Below, in pieces: positions 53,826-62,643 of a stretch of DNA of 64,000 bases. Both the position numbers and the translations under genes were made by a program. Origin of the DNA: Rhizobium ecuadorense (GTDB taxonomy: Bacteria > Pseudomonadota > Alphaproteobacteria > Rhizobiales > Rhizobiaceae); assembly GCF_001187535.1 (NCBI RefSeq), contig NZ_LFIO01001304.1, positions 248,001 to 312,000 of the forward strand, in the 5' to 3' direction. Within the stretch, counting starts at the first letter, position 1. Each line of letters begins with the position of its first letter. The notes under the pieces are model-generated. The model was not told the origin of the DNA. It made no database searches and saw only the letters and a list, made by a program, of their open reading frames with translations.

Positions 53826-54965
53826 TCAGCGGACGGTCTGGTCTGTATCGGCGAGCGCCGACTGCTGGTTGGGCACCTTCACCTTCAGATTTTCGCTCAT
53901 GAACTGCGTGCCGGCCGCAACGACCAGATCGCCGGCATCGAGGCCTTCGATCACATGCACGCCGTCACCGGTGAAATCGGCAACCTTGATGTCGCGGCCA
54001 TGCACGGTCGCCGTGTCGCGGTCGACGGTCCAGACCATCTGCTTGCCGTCCTTTTCAGCGAGCGCACTGAGCGGGATCGAGACATAGCTGGCGCCATTGC
54101 TGATATCGGCCTCGATCGTTGCCGTCATGCCGAGCAACACGCGCGGATCGTTCGGCAGGCTGACCCGCACCGCGAAGGTGCGCGACTGCTGGTCGGCGCT
54201 GCCGGAAACCTCCCGCACCTTGCCGTCGAGCAGCAGCTTGTTGTCTGCCCAGAAGCTTGTCTTGACGGTTTTGCCCGGCTTGAATTCGGCAATGTCGTTT
54301 TCCGGAACCGCGATCTGTACTTCCTTCTCGCCATCGACGGCAACGGTGACGACGGCGGCACCGGAACCGACAACTTGACCGGTATCGGCATTGATTGACG
54401 TGACGATGCCGTTCTGGCCGGCCTTGAGTTCGGTATAGCTCACCTGGTTCTTCGCCTGATCGAGTGCCGACAGGGCGGCATCGCGCTGTGAAATCGCCTG
54501 GTCGTGGCTCAGCGCCGCCTGCTCGACCTGCGACTTCGGGGCGACACTCTTGTCGAAGAGCTGCTCGGCGCGTCGATTGGCAAGATCGGCGGTTTCGACG
54601 CTTCTTTCGGCCGCGGCAAGATTGGCTTCCGCCGTTTTGACCGCCAGTTGGTAATCGGTGGCGTCGACGCGGGCGAGAACGTCGCCCGGCGTCACCCGGT
54701 CGCCGATGTCGACGAGGCGCTCGGTGATCTTGCCGGCGACGCGAAACCCGAGATTCATTTCCGTGCGCGCCTTGACCGAGCCCGAATAATCGAGCTTGCG
54801 GGTGTCGCCGGCCTTGGCGATCTCGACGACCTTCACCGGCCGGATAACCTCCTTGACCTCAGCTTTTTCTTCCGAGCAGGCGGAAACACCGATGCCGATG
54901 GCGCCGACAAATACGAGGCGGGCGACGGACGGCATGCAATGGCTGAGGGTCTTGAGCGAAAACAT
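53826..54965 (-). CDS. RND efflux periplasmic adaptor lipoprotein (HlyD/AcrA type)
   Basis: 379 residues from the ATG at 54965. The N-terminal signal ends in a lipobox-like GVSAC (Cys about residue 30), so the protein is probably lipid-anchored. A barrel-sandwich hybrid domain with GFRVAGKITERLVDIGDRV (about 66-84), an alpha-hairpin (about 100-165), a beta-barrel and a membrane-proximal domain follow. It lies 25 bases upstream of the pump gene. Confidence 0.9.
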   Translation of the reverse strand: MFSLKTLSHCMPSVARLVFVGAIGIGVSACSEEKAEVKEVIRPVKVVEIAKAGDTRKLDYSGSVKARTEMNLGFRVAGKITERLVDIGDRVTPGDVLARVDATDYQLAVKTAEANLAAAERSVETADLANRRAEQLFDKSVAPKSQVEQAALSHDQAISQRDAALSALDQAKNQVSYTELKAGQNGIVTSINADTGQVVGSGAAVVTVAVDGEKEVQIAVPENDIAEFKPGKTVKTSFWADNKLLLDGKVREVSGSADQQSRTFAVRVSLPNDPRVLLGMTATIEADISNGASYVSIPLSALAEKDGKQMVWTVDRDTATVHGRDIKVADFTGDGVHVIEGLDAGDLVVAAGTQFMSENLKVKVPNQQSALADTDQTVR

Positions 54966-55015
54966 CTTCCGCACTCCTGGATCGTTTCGGGGGTCTCGAC
55001 GGCGGCTGCCGTCCA

Positions 55016-55624
55016 TTATTTCTTCAACGCCCTGATCACGTAGTCGATCAGTTCGTCGACGCTCGCGCGGTTCGTTTTGGCAAGACATTGCGCCACCATT
55101 TGCGGATGGCAGAGATTGATCGTCGCTGCGCCGAAGCAGCGCGAGGCCACGACCGGATCCTGCTCGGCGAATTCTCCGGCCGCAATGCCTTCGGCGATGA
55201 TTTCGGCAATGAGATCGTGGACGCGGTCGATATGTTTCTCGATGACATGCCAGTCGCGCTCGATCGCGACGATGATCATCTCGTGCACCTTCATCTCGTC
55301 AAGCATCAGATCCAGCGTCAACTGATGCTGGGTCTGGACATAGCGGCGCAGTCGCTCGCTGGCGCTGACCGGCTGATGGCGGATGTCGTAGGCGATTTGA
55401 TAGGCGGTGGCGAGCATGCGCCCGCAGAGCGCCTGGTGGATCTCCACCTTGGAGGCGAAGAAGCGATAAATATTGGCCGGCGACATGCCGAGATCGCGGG
55501 CAATATCGGCCACCGTCGTCTTGCTGTAGCCATAGTGGCGAAACAGCCGCTCGGCGGCATCGAGAATGCGGGTGACATTCTCCTGCCGGGTGACGTCGAG
55601 TGTATTTTCCGCGATGTCGTCCAT
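55016..55624 (-). CDS. TetR-family regulator of the RND efflux operon
   Basis: 202 residues. The helix-turn-helix lies at about 37-57 (TTVADIARDLGMSPANIYRF), with a C-terminal ligand domain. It is the first gene of the operon, ending 50 bases before the adaptor start, so it is an operon-embedded autorepressor. A 36-bp palindrome begins 17 bases upstream of its start codon. Confidence 0.87.
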   Translation of the reverse strand: MDDIAENTLDVTRQENVTRILDAAERLFRHYGYSKTTVADIARDLGMSPANIYRFFASKVEIHQALCGRMLATAYQIAYDIRHQPVSASERLRRYVQTQHQLTLDLMLDEMKVHEMIIVAIERDWHVIEKHIDRVHDLIAEIIAEGIAAGEFAEQDPVVASRCFGAATINLCHPQMVAQCLAKTNRASVDELIDYVIRALKK

Positions 55625-55640
55625 GGTTTCGATGCCCGAA

Positions 55641-55676
55641 TTACGACTGACGAATTTTGAATTTCGTCAGTCGTAA
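55641..55676. promoter_or_regulatory. 36-bp palindrome, operator of the TetR-RND operon
   Basis: Perfect 14-base arms TTACGACTGACGAA (55641-55654) and TTCGTCAGTCGTAA (55663-55676) around 8 bases. It lies directly upstream of the tetR-adaptor-pump operon. The length would allow two TetR dimers. The half contains TGACGAA and TTCGTCA, which could also act as a nested shorter site. Confidence 0.75.
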
Positions 55677-55787
55677 AATATCAGGCGTCATTTGTCAATA
55701 CTCGAACGGGACAACGGGCGTCGTCAACCGACCGCACCGATGGACAGCCAGGGTTTAGAGAGAGATGATGAACACCCGGTAAAATTG

Positions 55788-55817
55788 AAAGTGCCGCGGC
55801 TTGGAAGCACGCGGCAC
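55788..55817 (-). terminator. Probable terminator of the OsmC-like gene
   Basis: Perfect 8-base arms GTGCCGCG (55791-55798) and CGCGGCAC (55810-55817), followed on the minus strand by TTTCAATTTTA, 22 bases after the stop codon. Confidence 0.65.
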
Positions 55818-55838
55818 ATCATCGGCGGCAGCAGGAGG

Positions 55839-56270
55839 TCAGCCGAGCTTGACGTCGAGGGTGATGGGAACGGCGGCAAGCGCCTTGGAAATCGGGCAGC
55901 CGGCCTTCGCCTTGTTGGCGAGTTCGGTGAAGGTTGCCTCGTCGGCGCCGGGAATACGGCCGGCGAGCGAAAGATGGATAGCGGTGATGGCAAAGCCGCC
56001 CTCGACGCTTTCGAGCGTCACCTTGGCGGAGGTTTCCATATGCTCGGCGGTAAAGCCGGCTTCACCGAGGATCAAGGACAGCGCCATGGTGAAGCAGCCG
56101 GCATGGGCGGCGCCGATCAGCTCTTCCGGGTTGGTGCCGGGAATGCCTTCGAAGCGGCTGGCAAAGCCGTAGGGATAGTCCGTCAGGGCGCCGCTCTGCG
56201 TCGAGATCAGGCCTTTGCCGTCTTTGAGGCCACCGGTCCAATGAGCCGAAGCCGTGCGATTGATCTGCAT
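55839..56270 (-). CDS. OsmC-family peroxiredoxin
   Basis: 143 residues from the ATG at 56270, with AGGAGGA upstream. It matches OsmC proper (osmotically inducible hydroperoxidase). The two redox cysteines are C59 (AHAGCFTMAL) and C125 (KAGCPISKAL), and the N-terminal TASAHWTGGLKDGKG block is typical. It reduces organic hydroperoxides in the cytoplasm as a homodimer. It is a single gene with its own terminator. Confidence 0.9.
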   Translation of the reverse strand: MQINRTASAHWTGGLKDGKGLISTQSGALTDYPYGFASRFEGIPGTNPEELIGAAHAGCFTMALSLILGEAGFTAEHMETSAKVTLESVEGGFAITAIHLSLAGRIPGADEATFTELANKAKAGCPISKALAAVPITLDVKLG

Positions 56271-56417
56271 GCCGTCCTCCTGTTTCGATTGAGCTTTCAG
56301 GCAGCGGCGGCGCCGCTCCAAGCCTGTGGGAGACCAGGTTAGCCTTCCCGACAGGCAATATAACGCTCTATCGGCAGAAGACGACAGGCTTGTAAAAATC
56401 ACCGCCGGCAATGCCGC

Positions 56418-57200
56418 TCAGACGGTATGCTGCAGCACGCTGAGGCCGCCGTCGATCGTCAGGCAGGTGGCGTTCATGAAAGGGCATTCGTCGGAAATCA
56501 TGAAGACCGCCGCCATGGCGATCTCCTCAGGCGTTGCGATCCGCCCGCCGGGATGCAGCCGCATCGTCTCCGCTTTGGCCGCCTCGGGATCGGGAAAGCC
56601 GTTCCAGTAGTCGATCACCTTCTGGGTCGAGACATAGCCCGGCGCCAGAGCATTGACCCGGATATTGCGGGCCGCGTACTCCAGGCCCAGGGATTTCGTC
56701 ATGCCGAGCAGCGCATGTTTTGCCAGCGGATAAGGAAAGGTATGCGGAATGATGGTGAAGGCGTGCGTGGAGGCGATATTGAGGATGACGCCGCCGCCCT
56801 GTTCGATCAGCCCCGGCAGCACCGCCTTGCAGCAGTTCCATGCACCCTTGAGGTTGATGTCGAAGCAGCGGCTCCACTCTTCATCCGTCGTGGCGAGCGG
56901 TTCAGCGAAGACGTTGACCCCGGCATTGTTGACGAGCGCGTTCAGCGGACCGATCTCCTCATTCGCCTCAGCAACCGCCCGCCTGATCGTTCCGGCATCG
57001 GTTATATCGGCCGGCAGATAACCGACCCGGCCGCCGGTGCTCGCCAGCTCCCCCGCTGCCCGCGCCAGCAGCACCGCATCGCGGTCAACGAGATAGACGG
57101 CCGCATTCTCACTGACGAACGCCTTCGCAATTGCAAGGCCGATACCCTGCGCAGCGCCCGTTATCAGGATGTTCTTGCCCCGCAGGCGATTGCTCATCAT
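56418..57200 (-). CDS. SDR-family dehydrogenase, probable D-galactose/L-arabinose 1-dehydrogenase
   Basis: 260 residues, classical short-chain dehydrogenase. The cofactor loop is TGAAQGIG (about residues 14-21), NNAG is at 91-94, and the catalytic triad is S144 (IASTHAF), Y157 and K161 (YPLAK). It overlaps the mutarotase gene by four bases and sits in an operon with a sugar ABC importer; D-galactonate dehydratase is encoded nearby. Oxidation of an aldose to the lactone is therefore the most likely reaction. SDR-type galactose dehydrogenases are known in rhizobia. A different sugar or sugar acid is possible. Confidence 0.8.
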   Translation of the reverse strand: MMSNRLRGKNILITGAAQGIGLAIAKAFVSENAAVYLVDRDAVLLARAAGELASTGGRVGYLPADITDAGTIRRAVAEANEEIGPLNALVNNAGVNVFAEPLATTDEEWSRCFDINLKGAWNCCKAVLPGLIEQGGGVILNIASTHAFTIIPHTFPYPLAKHALLGMTKSLGLEYAARNIRVNALAPGYVSTQKVIDYWNGFPDPEAAKAETMRLHPGGRIATPEEIAMAAVFMISDECPFMNATCLTIDGGLSVLQHTV

Positions 57201-58087
57201 CTTTCCTCCGGTTGAACCGGCAACGCCGACAGATCGATCGTCACCTTGCCGGAAAGAACCTCACCCGGCGCAAGCGGTATGAGGCCGCCGAACTCCGGCA
57301 GGTGGTGGCCGTTCGGCAGGTGGCTCATCGGCTCGAGGCAGAAGAAGTCGTTCCGGTCCACCGGCATATAGAGCATGAAGCGATCGAGCGCGCCGTCGGC
57401 CTCCAGCACCGCCTGAATTCCAAGCTCCGGCCAGGCGATGGCCGCCCGTCCGTTCCACCCCTCGAAGGCATTGTTCATCCATCTCTGCGGCAGCAGCTTT
57501 TCCGATCTGAAATCGAAATAGCCGGGCACAGGACCGGCCATGTCGGGCAGATGGTCCGGCCGCTCGCTCCAATAGCGATCGGCCGCAATCGTCAGTCTCG
57601 TCTCTGGCGTCCGTACGAAGAAAGGATGTTGCCCGAGCCCGAAGGGAAGCGCCGCCGCGCCGCGGTTTTCGACGGACAGCGTCAGCACCAGCGCATCGCC
57701 GGCGAGACGGATCTCCTGCCGGGTCAGATAGGCATAGGGTGAAACCCTGTCGGCGCTACGGGAAAAGGAAAACCGCGCATGCTCTGAACTGGAGTCTTCA
57801 AGCTGCCAGAGGCCGAGCCAGCCGTCGCCGTGCCGATAGAGCGGATCTGCGGTATTTGGCTGGAAGGCATAGTCGCGTCCGGCAAAAGACATGCTGTTGC
57901 CTTCGACGCGATTGCCGAACGGCACCATCGCAAAATTCGCCATCGCCCCGTCGGGCCCGCCGGCCGCAACGAGAAAGGGCATGCCCCGAAACGTCGCGGC
58001 GGTGACCGCGGCACCCCTGGCGCTGACCCGGACGGCGAGCTCGCCGTGCCTCAGTTCGATGTCGCCTACGGCTCGTTCTTGGTTCAT
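57197..58087 (-). CDS. Aldose 1-epimerase family protein
   Basis: 296 residues, galactose-mutarotase-like beta-sandwich. The catalytic His is in LGQHPFF (about residue 155) and a general base Glu in FGGLIPLAPGE near the C-terminus. Substrate-binding FGNRVEGNSM (about 57-66) is present. It interconverts alpha and beta forms of the imported sugar for the dehydrogenase, whose gene overlaps its end. Its own start overlaps the permease stop by four bases. Confidence 0.87.
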   Translation of the reverse strand: MNQERAVGDIELRHGELAVRVSARGAAVTAATFRGMPFLVAAGGPDGAMANFAMVPFGNRVEGNSMSFAGRDYAFQPNTADPLYRHGDGWLGLWQLEDSSSEHARFSFSRSADRVSPYAYLTRQEIRLAGDALVLTLSVENRGAAALPFGLGQHPFFVRTPETRLTIAADRYWSERPDHLPDMAGPVPGYFDFRSEKLLPQRWMNNAFEGWNGRAAIAWPELGIQAVLEADGALDRFMLYMPVDRNDFFCLEPMSHLPNGHHLPEFGGLIPLAPGEVLSGKVTIDLSALPVQPEER

Positions 58088-59034
58088 CCACGTCGTCCCG
58101 CGGCCGAAGATCTCAAATTGTCGAGCAGCACGGCGATCAGCAGGATCAGCCCGCGCACGACATACTGATAGAATGCCTGGATATTCAGCAGATTCATAAC
58201 GTTTTCGGCAATGCCCATGATCAGCACGCCAACGATGACGCCGCTCATTGCCGCCCGTCCGCCGGCCAGCGAAACGCCGCCGAGAACGCAGGCCGAAATG
58301 ACCGAAAGCTCAAGTCCCGTCGCCGCATTCGGCTGGCCGGAGGTGATGCGCGAGGCCAGCAGGATGCCGGCAATGCCGCAGACGAGGCCCTGCAGCGTAA
58401 AGATCCAGATGCGCATGTTGACGACGTTGACGCCGGCAAGCCGCGAGGCCTCCGGATTGCCGCCGATCGCCAGCGTGTTCTTGCCGAAGACGGTGCGGTT
58501 GAGCACGAAACCGAAGAGGAGGAAAAGCATCAGCATGATCCAGATCGGCGTCGGCACGGTCAGGAAGCGCGACAGGGCCAGTTGATAGAAAACCGGATCG
58601 TTGATGCCGACCGCACGGCCATCCGAGGCGATCAGCGCCAGCCCGCGCACGATCTGCATGGTCGCAAGCGTGGTGATCAGCGCATTGATGCGGAACCGGG
58701 CGATGACGATACCGTTGACGAAGCCGACGACGGCGCCGCACAGCAGGGCGGCCAGCAACCCGAGAGGAATGGAGCCCGTGGCGTTCGAGACCATCACGGC
58801 GATCATGCCGGAGAAGGCGACGATCGACCCGACCGAAAGATCGAAATCGCGCGACGCCAGGCAGAACATCATCGTGCAGGCGACGATACCGATGGTGACC
58901 ACCGACTGCAGCAGCCCCAGCATGTTTCGCTCGGTCAGGAAGTTCGGAACGAAGAGCGAGACGATCACGAAGGCGGCAGCGAAAATCACCACCAGCCCCT
59001 GCTCGCCGAGAAGAATCTTTTTCAACGAATTCAT
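58084..59034 (-). CDS. Sugar ABC permease (RbsC/AraH type)
   Basis: 316 residues from the ATG at 59034, with eight to ten hydrophobic helices. The family motif GNPEASRLAGVNV (about 212-224) and ISACVLGGVSLAGGRA (about 258-273) are present. The N-terminus is short and cytoplasmic. It pairs with the double-domain ATPase 17 bases upstream and the AraF-like binding protein. Confidence 0.9.
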   Translation of the reverse strand: MNSLKKILLGEQGLVVIFAAAFVIVSLFVPNFLTERNMLGLLQSVVTIGIVACTMMFCLASRDFDLSVGSIVAFSGMIAVMVSNATGSIPLGLLAALLCGAVVGFVNGIVIARFRINALITTLATMQIVRGLALIASDGRAVGINDPVFYQLALSRFLTVPTPIWIMLMLFLLFGFVLNRTVFGKNTLAIGGNPEASRLAGVNVVNMRIWIFTLQGLVCGIAGILLASRITSGQPNAATGLELSVISACVLGGVSLAGGRAAMSGVIVGVLIMGIAENVMNLLNIQAFYQYVVRGLILLIAVLLDNLRSSAAGRRG

Positions 59035-59051
59035 TATCCGTATTCCTGGTC

Positions 59052-60557
59052 CTAAATGATGCCTGCAGCATTCTTGTCGGGGAGTGCTGCCGTCAGGATG
59101 GCGCGCTCGTCGAAATCCCGGCGGGCGACATTGGCCGCCACCCTGCCCTGGCACATCACCATGATGCGATCGCAGATGCCCATCACTTCGGGCAATTCGC
59201 TTGATATCACCACGATCGCCATGCCGTTGGCCGCCAGTTCATAGAGGATCTCGTAGATTTCCGATTTCGCCCCGACATCGATGCCGCGCGTCGGCTCGTC
59301 GATGACCAGCACCTTGATGCCCTGCTCGGAGAGCCAGCGGCCGAGAATGACCTTCTGCTGGTTGCCGCCGGAGAGATTGATGATGTCCTGCTTGCGCGAC
59401 GGGGTTCGCACCCGAAGCCGGGCAATGAACCGATCGGCCAGCGCTGCCTCCTTTTTCGGGCTCAGAATGCCGAAAGGCGAGAAATGCCGGCGCGACGAAA
59501 TCGCGATATTCTCTTCGATCGATCGGCCCTGGACGATGCCGTCGAACTTGCGGTCCTCGGGGCAAAGCACCATGCCGGCATTGATCGCAGCCTTCGGATT
59601 GTTCGGCGAGACGACAACGCCGTCGATGGCGACCTTGCCCTGATGCCTGGTATCGGCGCCGTAGAGCAGCCGCGCCATCTCGCTGCGGCCGGCGCCGATC
59701 AGACCGAAGAAGCCGAGGATCTCGCCCTGGCGGACGGAGAAGCCGATCGGATTGCGCAGCTTCGTTCCCGACAGGCCGTTGACCTCCAGCCTGATGTCGC
59801 CGAGCGGACGTGCGCGCCATCCCCAGACATTGCTGATCTCGCGCCCGACCATTTCCGAGATGATCTGTTCGCGCGTCGTCCCGGCGATGTCTGGATGGTG
59901 GGCGGCGAGCTTGCCGTCGCGCAGCACCGTCAGGCTGTCGCAAAGCCGAAAAATCTCGTCGAGACGATGCGAGACGTAGAGAATGACCGTTCCCTTCGCC
60001 TTCAGCCTGTCGATGAGGGAAAACAGGATTTCGCTCTCGCGCGAGGAGAGTGACGAGGTCGGCTCGTCAAGCGCGATGACCCGTGCGTCGAGCATGACGG
60101 CCTTGGCGATCTCGACCATCTGCCGCGCGCCGATCGAAAGCGAGGCGACTTTGGCTGAAGGATCGACATCGATGCCGATTTCCTCGAGCTTCGCCCGCAC
60201 CGTCTCGATCAACCTCGTCGAATGGATGACGCCGCCCTTGGCCGGAAAGCGCCCAAGCCAGAGATTTTCGGCGACGGTCAACTCCGGCACGAGTTGCAGT
60301 TCCTGATGGATGACGACGATGCCGGCATGAAAGGCGTCGCGCACGGAACCGTATTTCTGCTCCTCACCGTCGATGAGGATGCGGCCGCTATCGGCCGCCT
60401 GATCGCCTGACAGCACACGGATCAGCGTCGATTTGCCGGCTCCGTTCTCGCCCATCAGACCGTGCACGGCGCCCTTCTCGACGGAGAAAGAAACCGCCGC
60501 CAGCGCCTGCACGCCGGGATAACCCTTGGAGATATTGTTGAATTCGAGGAAAGCCAT
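59052..60557 (-). CDS. Sugar ABC ATP-binding protein with two ATPase domains (AraG/MglA/RbsA type)
   Basis: 501 residues, a fusion of two nucleotide-binding domains. Domain 1 has Walker A GENGAGKST (about 36-44) and the degenerate signature LSIGARQMVEIAKAV, with Walker B VIALDEPTSSL. Domain 2 (about 260-495) has a degenerate Walker A GLIGAGRSE and the signature LSGGNQQKVILGRWL, as in all RbsA-type proteins. It is the only ATPase of this importer. A hairpin separates it from the binding-protein gene. Confidence 0.92.
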   Translation of the reverse strand: MAFLEFNNISKGYPGVQALAAVSFSVEKGAVHGLMGENGAGKSTLIRVLSGDQAADSGRILIDGEEQKYGSVRDAFHAGIVVIHQELQLVPELTVAENLWLGRFPAKGGVIHSTRLIETVRAKLEEIGIDVDPSAKVASLSIGARQMVEIAKAVMLDARVIALDEPTSSLSSRESEILFSLIDRLKAKGTVILYVSHRLDEIFRLCDSLTVLRDGKLAAHHPDIAGTTREQIISEMVGREISNVWGWRARPLGDIRLEVNGLSGTKLRNPIGFSVRQGEILGFFGLIGAGRSEMARLLYGADTRHQGKVAIDGVVVSPNNPKAAINAGMVLCPEDRKFDGIVQGRSIEENIAISSRRHFSPFGILSPKKEAALADRFIARLRVRTPSRKQDIINLSGGNQQKVILGRWLSEQGIKVLVIDEPTRGIDVGAKSEIYEILYELAANGMAIVVISSELPEVMGICDRIMVMCQGRVAANVARRDFDERAILTAALPDKNAAGII

Positions 60558-60575
60558 CGCCGCTCCGCCGAGAGA

Positions 60576-60603
60576 ACCCGGCGGCAGCTAGAAGCCGCCG
60601 GGT
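60576..60603 (-). terminator. Intercistronic hairpin after the sugar-binding-protein gene
   Basis: Perfect 10-base arms ACCCGGCGGC (60576-60585) and GCCGCCGGGT (60594-60603) between the binding-protein and ATPase genes. There is no strong T-run, so mRNA 3' stabilisation or partial attenuation is more likely than full termination. Confidence 0.55.
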
Positions 60604-60626
60604 ATAAGGTCATCCCGAGAGGACGA

Positions 60627-61610
60627 TCACTCGATGCCGAGATCCTTGCGGACCTTGTCATAATCGCCGCGCAGCGCCAGCGAACCGGAGGTCAGCGTCA
60701 GCTTTTCCGGCGCCTTGTCGTTGGCGATCCAGTCGTACATGTTCAGCGCCGTCTCGTAGCCGTGGCGCTTCGGCGAGATGATGACCGTGCCGAAGAAGCC
60801 GGTCGCGGCCGGCTTCTTGAACTCGTTGATCGCCGATTCCGCGCCGCCGATGCCGACGCCGATAACGTTGGCCGCCGGAATACCCACAGATTCCGAAGCT
60901 CGGACAGCGCCGAGAACGGCTTCGTCGTTGAGGCCGAAGGCAACCCAGTATTTGACGTCGGCATGTTTGTTGAGAACGGTGGTTGCGGCATTGAGAGCCG
61001 CTTCCGTATCGGTCTTTGCCTGCGGCGCGTCATAGATGTTTTCCGCCGGGAAGCCGGCGGACTTCAGCACCGCGATGGCGCCTTCGACGCGGTCGACGGC
61101 GGTGGGCAGCTGATCGTAGGAGACCCGGATCGCGCCGACATTCTTCATGTCCCAGCCGCGCTTCTTGATTTCGTCGACGATCGCCTGGCCGACGGTCTCG
61201 CCGATCTTGGTGGCCGAGATGCCCATATGCGGCACCTCTTCCAGCGGTTTGCCGTCAGCGCTGACCAGACGGTCGTCGACCGTCATCAGCTTCAGCTGGT
61301 TGGCTTCGGCCTTTGCGACGATGCCGGGGCCGAGCTTGACGTCGGGCGTGCAGATGATGAAGCCCTGCGCGCCTTGGGCGCCGAGATTGTCGATTGCCGA
61401 CTGGACCTTCTCGCCGTCTTCGGCGCCGATCTTGACGACGGTGAAGCCTTTTTCCTTCGCCGCCTGGTCGGCGAATTTCCATTCGTCCTGAAACCACGGC
61501 TCTTCGGGCTGCTTGACGATGAACCCGATCTTGACGTCTGCGGAAAATGCCGAGCCGGCTGTCAGGATGGCGAAAGTGCCAGCCAGGATGGCTGCTTTGA
61601 ACAAGCGCAT
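60627..61610 (-). CDS. AraF-like sugar ABC substrate-binding protein
   Basis: 327 residues from the ATG at 61610. A Sec signal (about residues 1-23, ending SAFSA) precedes the mature start DVKIGFIVKQPEEPWFQDEW. This and GFIICTPDVKLGPGIVAKA and VGIGGAESAINEF follow E. coli L-arabinose-binding AraF closely (from memory). AraF-type proteins bind L-arabinose and D-galactose. It is the first gene of the operon and is divergent from the GntR regulator gene. D-galactose, L-arabinose or both are likely ligands, given the D-galactonate dehydratase nearby. Confidence 0.88.
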   Translation of the reverse strand: MRLFKAAILAGTFAILTAGSAFSADVKIGFIVKQPEEPWFQDEWKFADQAAKEKGFTVVKIGAEDGEKVQSAIDNLGAQGAQGFIICTPDVKLGPGIVAKAEANQLKLMTVDDRLVSADGKPLEEVPHMGISATKIGETVGQAIVDEIKKRGWDMKNVGAIRVSYDQLPTAVDRVEGAIAVLKSAGFPAENIYDAPQAKTDTEAALNAATTVLNKHADVKYWVAFGLNDEAVLGAVRASESVGIPAANVIGVGIGGAESAINEFKKPAATGFFGTVIISPKRHGYETALNMYDWIANDKAPEKLTLTSGSLALRGDYDKVRKDLGIE

Positions 61611-61676
61611 GTCTCTCTCCCAAAATCCCAAAAAATCATGCAGCCGCCTCCCGGGCAGCGTCTATGAATTAAGATA

Positions 61677-61713
61677 AATCATCATACCAGTCAATTGCCA
61701 ATGTATGATGATT
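61677..61713. promoter_or_regulatory. Candidate operator of the GntR regulator (sugar operons)
   Basis: Perfect 11-base inverted repeat AATCATCATAC (61677-61687) and GTATGATGATT (61703-61713) with a 15-base spacer, in the divergent region between the AraF-like and gntR genes. It could serve as a single wide site or two half sites covering both promoters. Confidence 0.65.
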
Positions 61714-61822
61714 GCAATATTACGATAATCGAGAAGCGGGCCGGAGGAAGCGTCGCAAAGCGGATCGAATTCGGATAATGAGGTTCGATTGCCTGGCGCC
61801 AGAGATAGAGCGGAGAGGTAAG

Positions 61823-62578
61823 TTGGAAACAAACGAGCGACAGGGCGGGGCCGAAAGCCCCGGCATCGAGCGCCGCCCGCGTGTACGCCGCAACGTCACA
61901 GCGGCGATCGCTCAGGATATCTGTGCGGAGCGTTATCCCTCGGGCTCGCCGCTGCCCCGCGAAAACGATCTCTGCGAACTCTACGGCGTCAGCCGCACCG
62001 TCATCCGCGAATCGTTGAAAGTGCTGGAATCCAAGGGTCTCGTCCGCGGCAAGCCGCGCATCGGAACCACCGTCTGCGACAGAGACGACTGGAATATTCT
62101 GGATGCCGACGTGCTCGATTGGATAGGTCCTTATATCAAGGACTTCGACCTGCTCGGCTGCATTCTCGAAGCCCGCCGCACCATCGAGCCGGCAGCGGCC
62201 GAATATGCCGCCGAGCGCGCCAGCGCCCAGGAGATCGCCGATCTCGACAAGGCCTGGCGGCAGATGCGCGACAGTGCCGGCGACCCGGAAGGTTTCACCG
62301 ATGCCGATGTCATGTTCCATGCGGTGCTGCTCACCGCCAGCCACAACCAGGTCTTCCGCCGCCTGTCGAGCGCCATCCACGCGGCGCTGAAATATGCGCT
62401 GCATGCCTCCAACATCGGCGTCGAAAATCGCGAGGATGCGGTGCTCGTTCACGGCCAGTTGGTCGAGGCCCTGCGCATGCGCGACAAGGCTGGCGCCCGC
62501 GACTGCGCCAACCGCATGCTCGATCTTGCGGTGCGCGACCTTGCCGCCGCTGAAAAGGCGATCGGCAGAACCAAATGA
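61823..62578 (+). CDS. GntR-family (FCD domain) regulator of the galactose/arabinose module
   Basis: 251 residues from the TTG at 61823, chosen for GGAGAGG four bases before it; an ATG at 61778 would add 15 residues but has no ribosome site. The winged helix-turn-helix lies in about residues 15-85 (LPRENDLCELYGVSRTVIRE) and the FCD domain in about 100-235. It is followed by dgoD after 65 bases and is divergent from the importer. The layout parallels DgoR/GguR-type regulators of galactonate/galactose genes. Confidence 0.85.
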   Translation: METNERQGGAESPGIERRPRVRRNVTAAIAQDICAERYPSGSPLPRENDLCELYGVSRTVIRESLKVLESKGLVRGKPRIGTTVCDRDDWNILDADVLDWIGPYIKDFDLLGCILEARRTIEPAAAEYAAERASAQEIADLDKAWRQMRDSAGDPEGFTDADVMFHAVLLTASHNQVFRRLSSAIHAALKYALHASNIGVENREDAVLVHGQLVEALRMRDKAGARDCANRMLDLAVRDLAAAEKAIGRTK

Positions 62579-62643
62579 TGGATCATGAGCAATCCACGGC
62601 CAGGCCGCCGGTCAAAAATCCGAAGAGAGACTGAAGAACCCCA

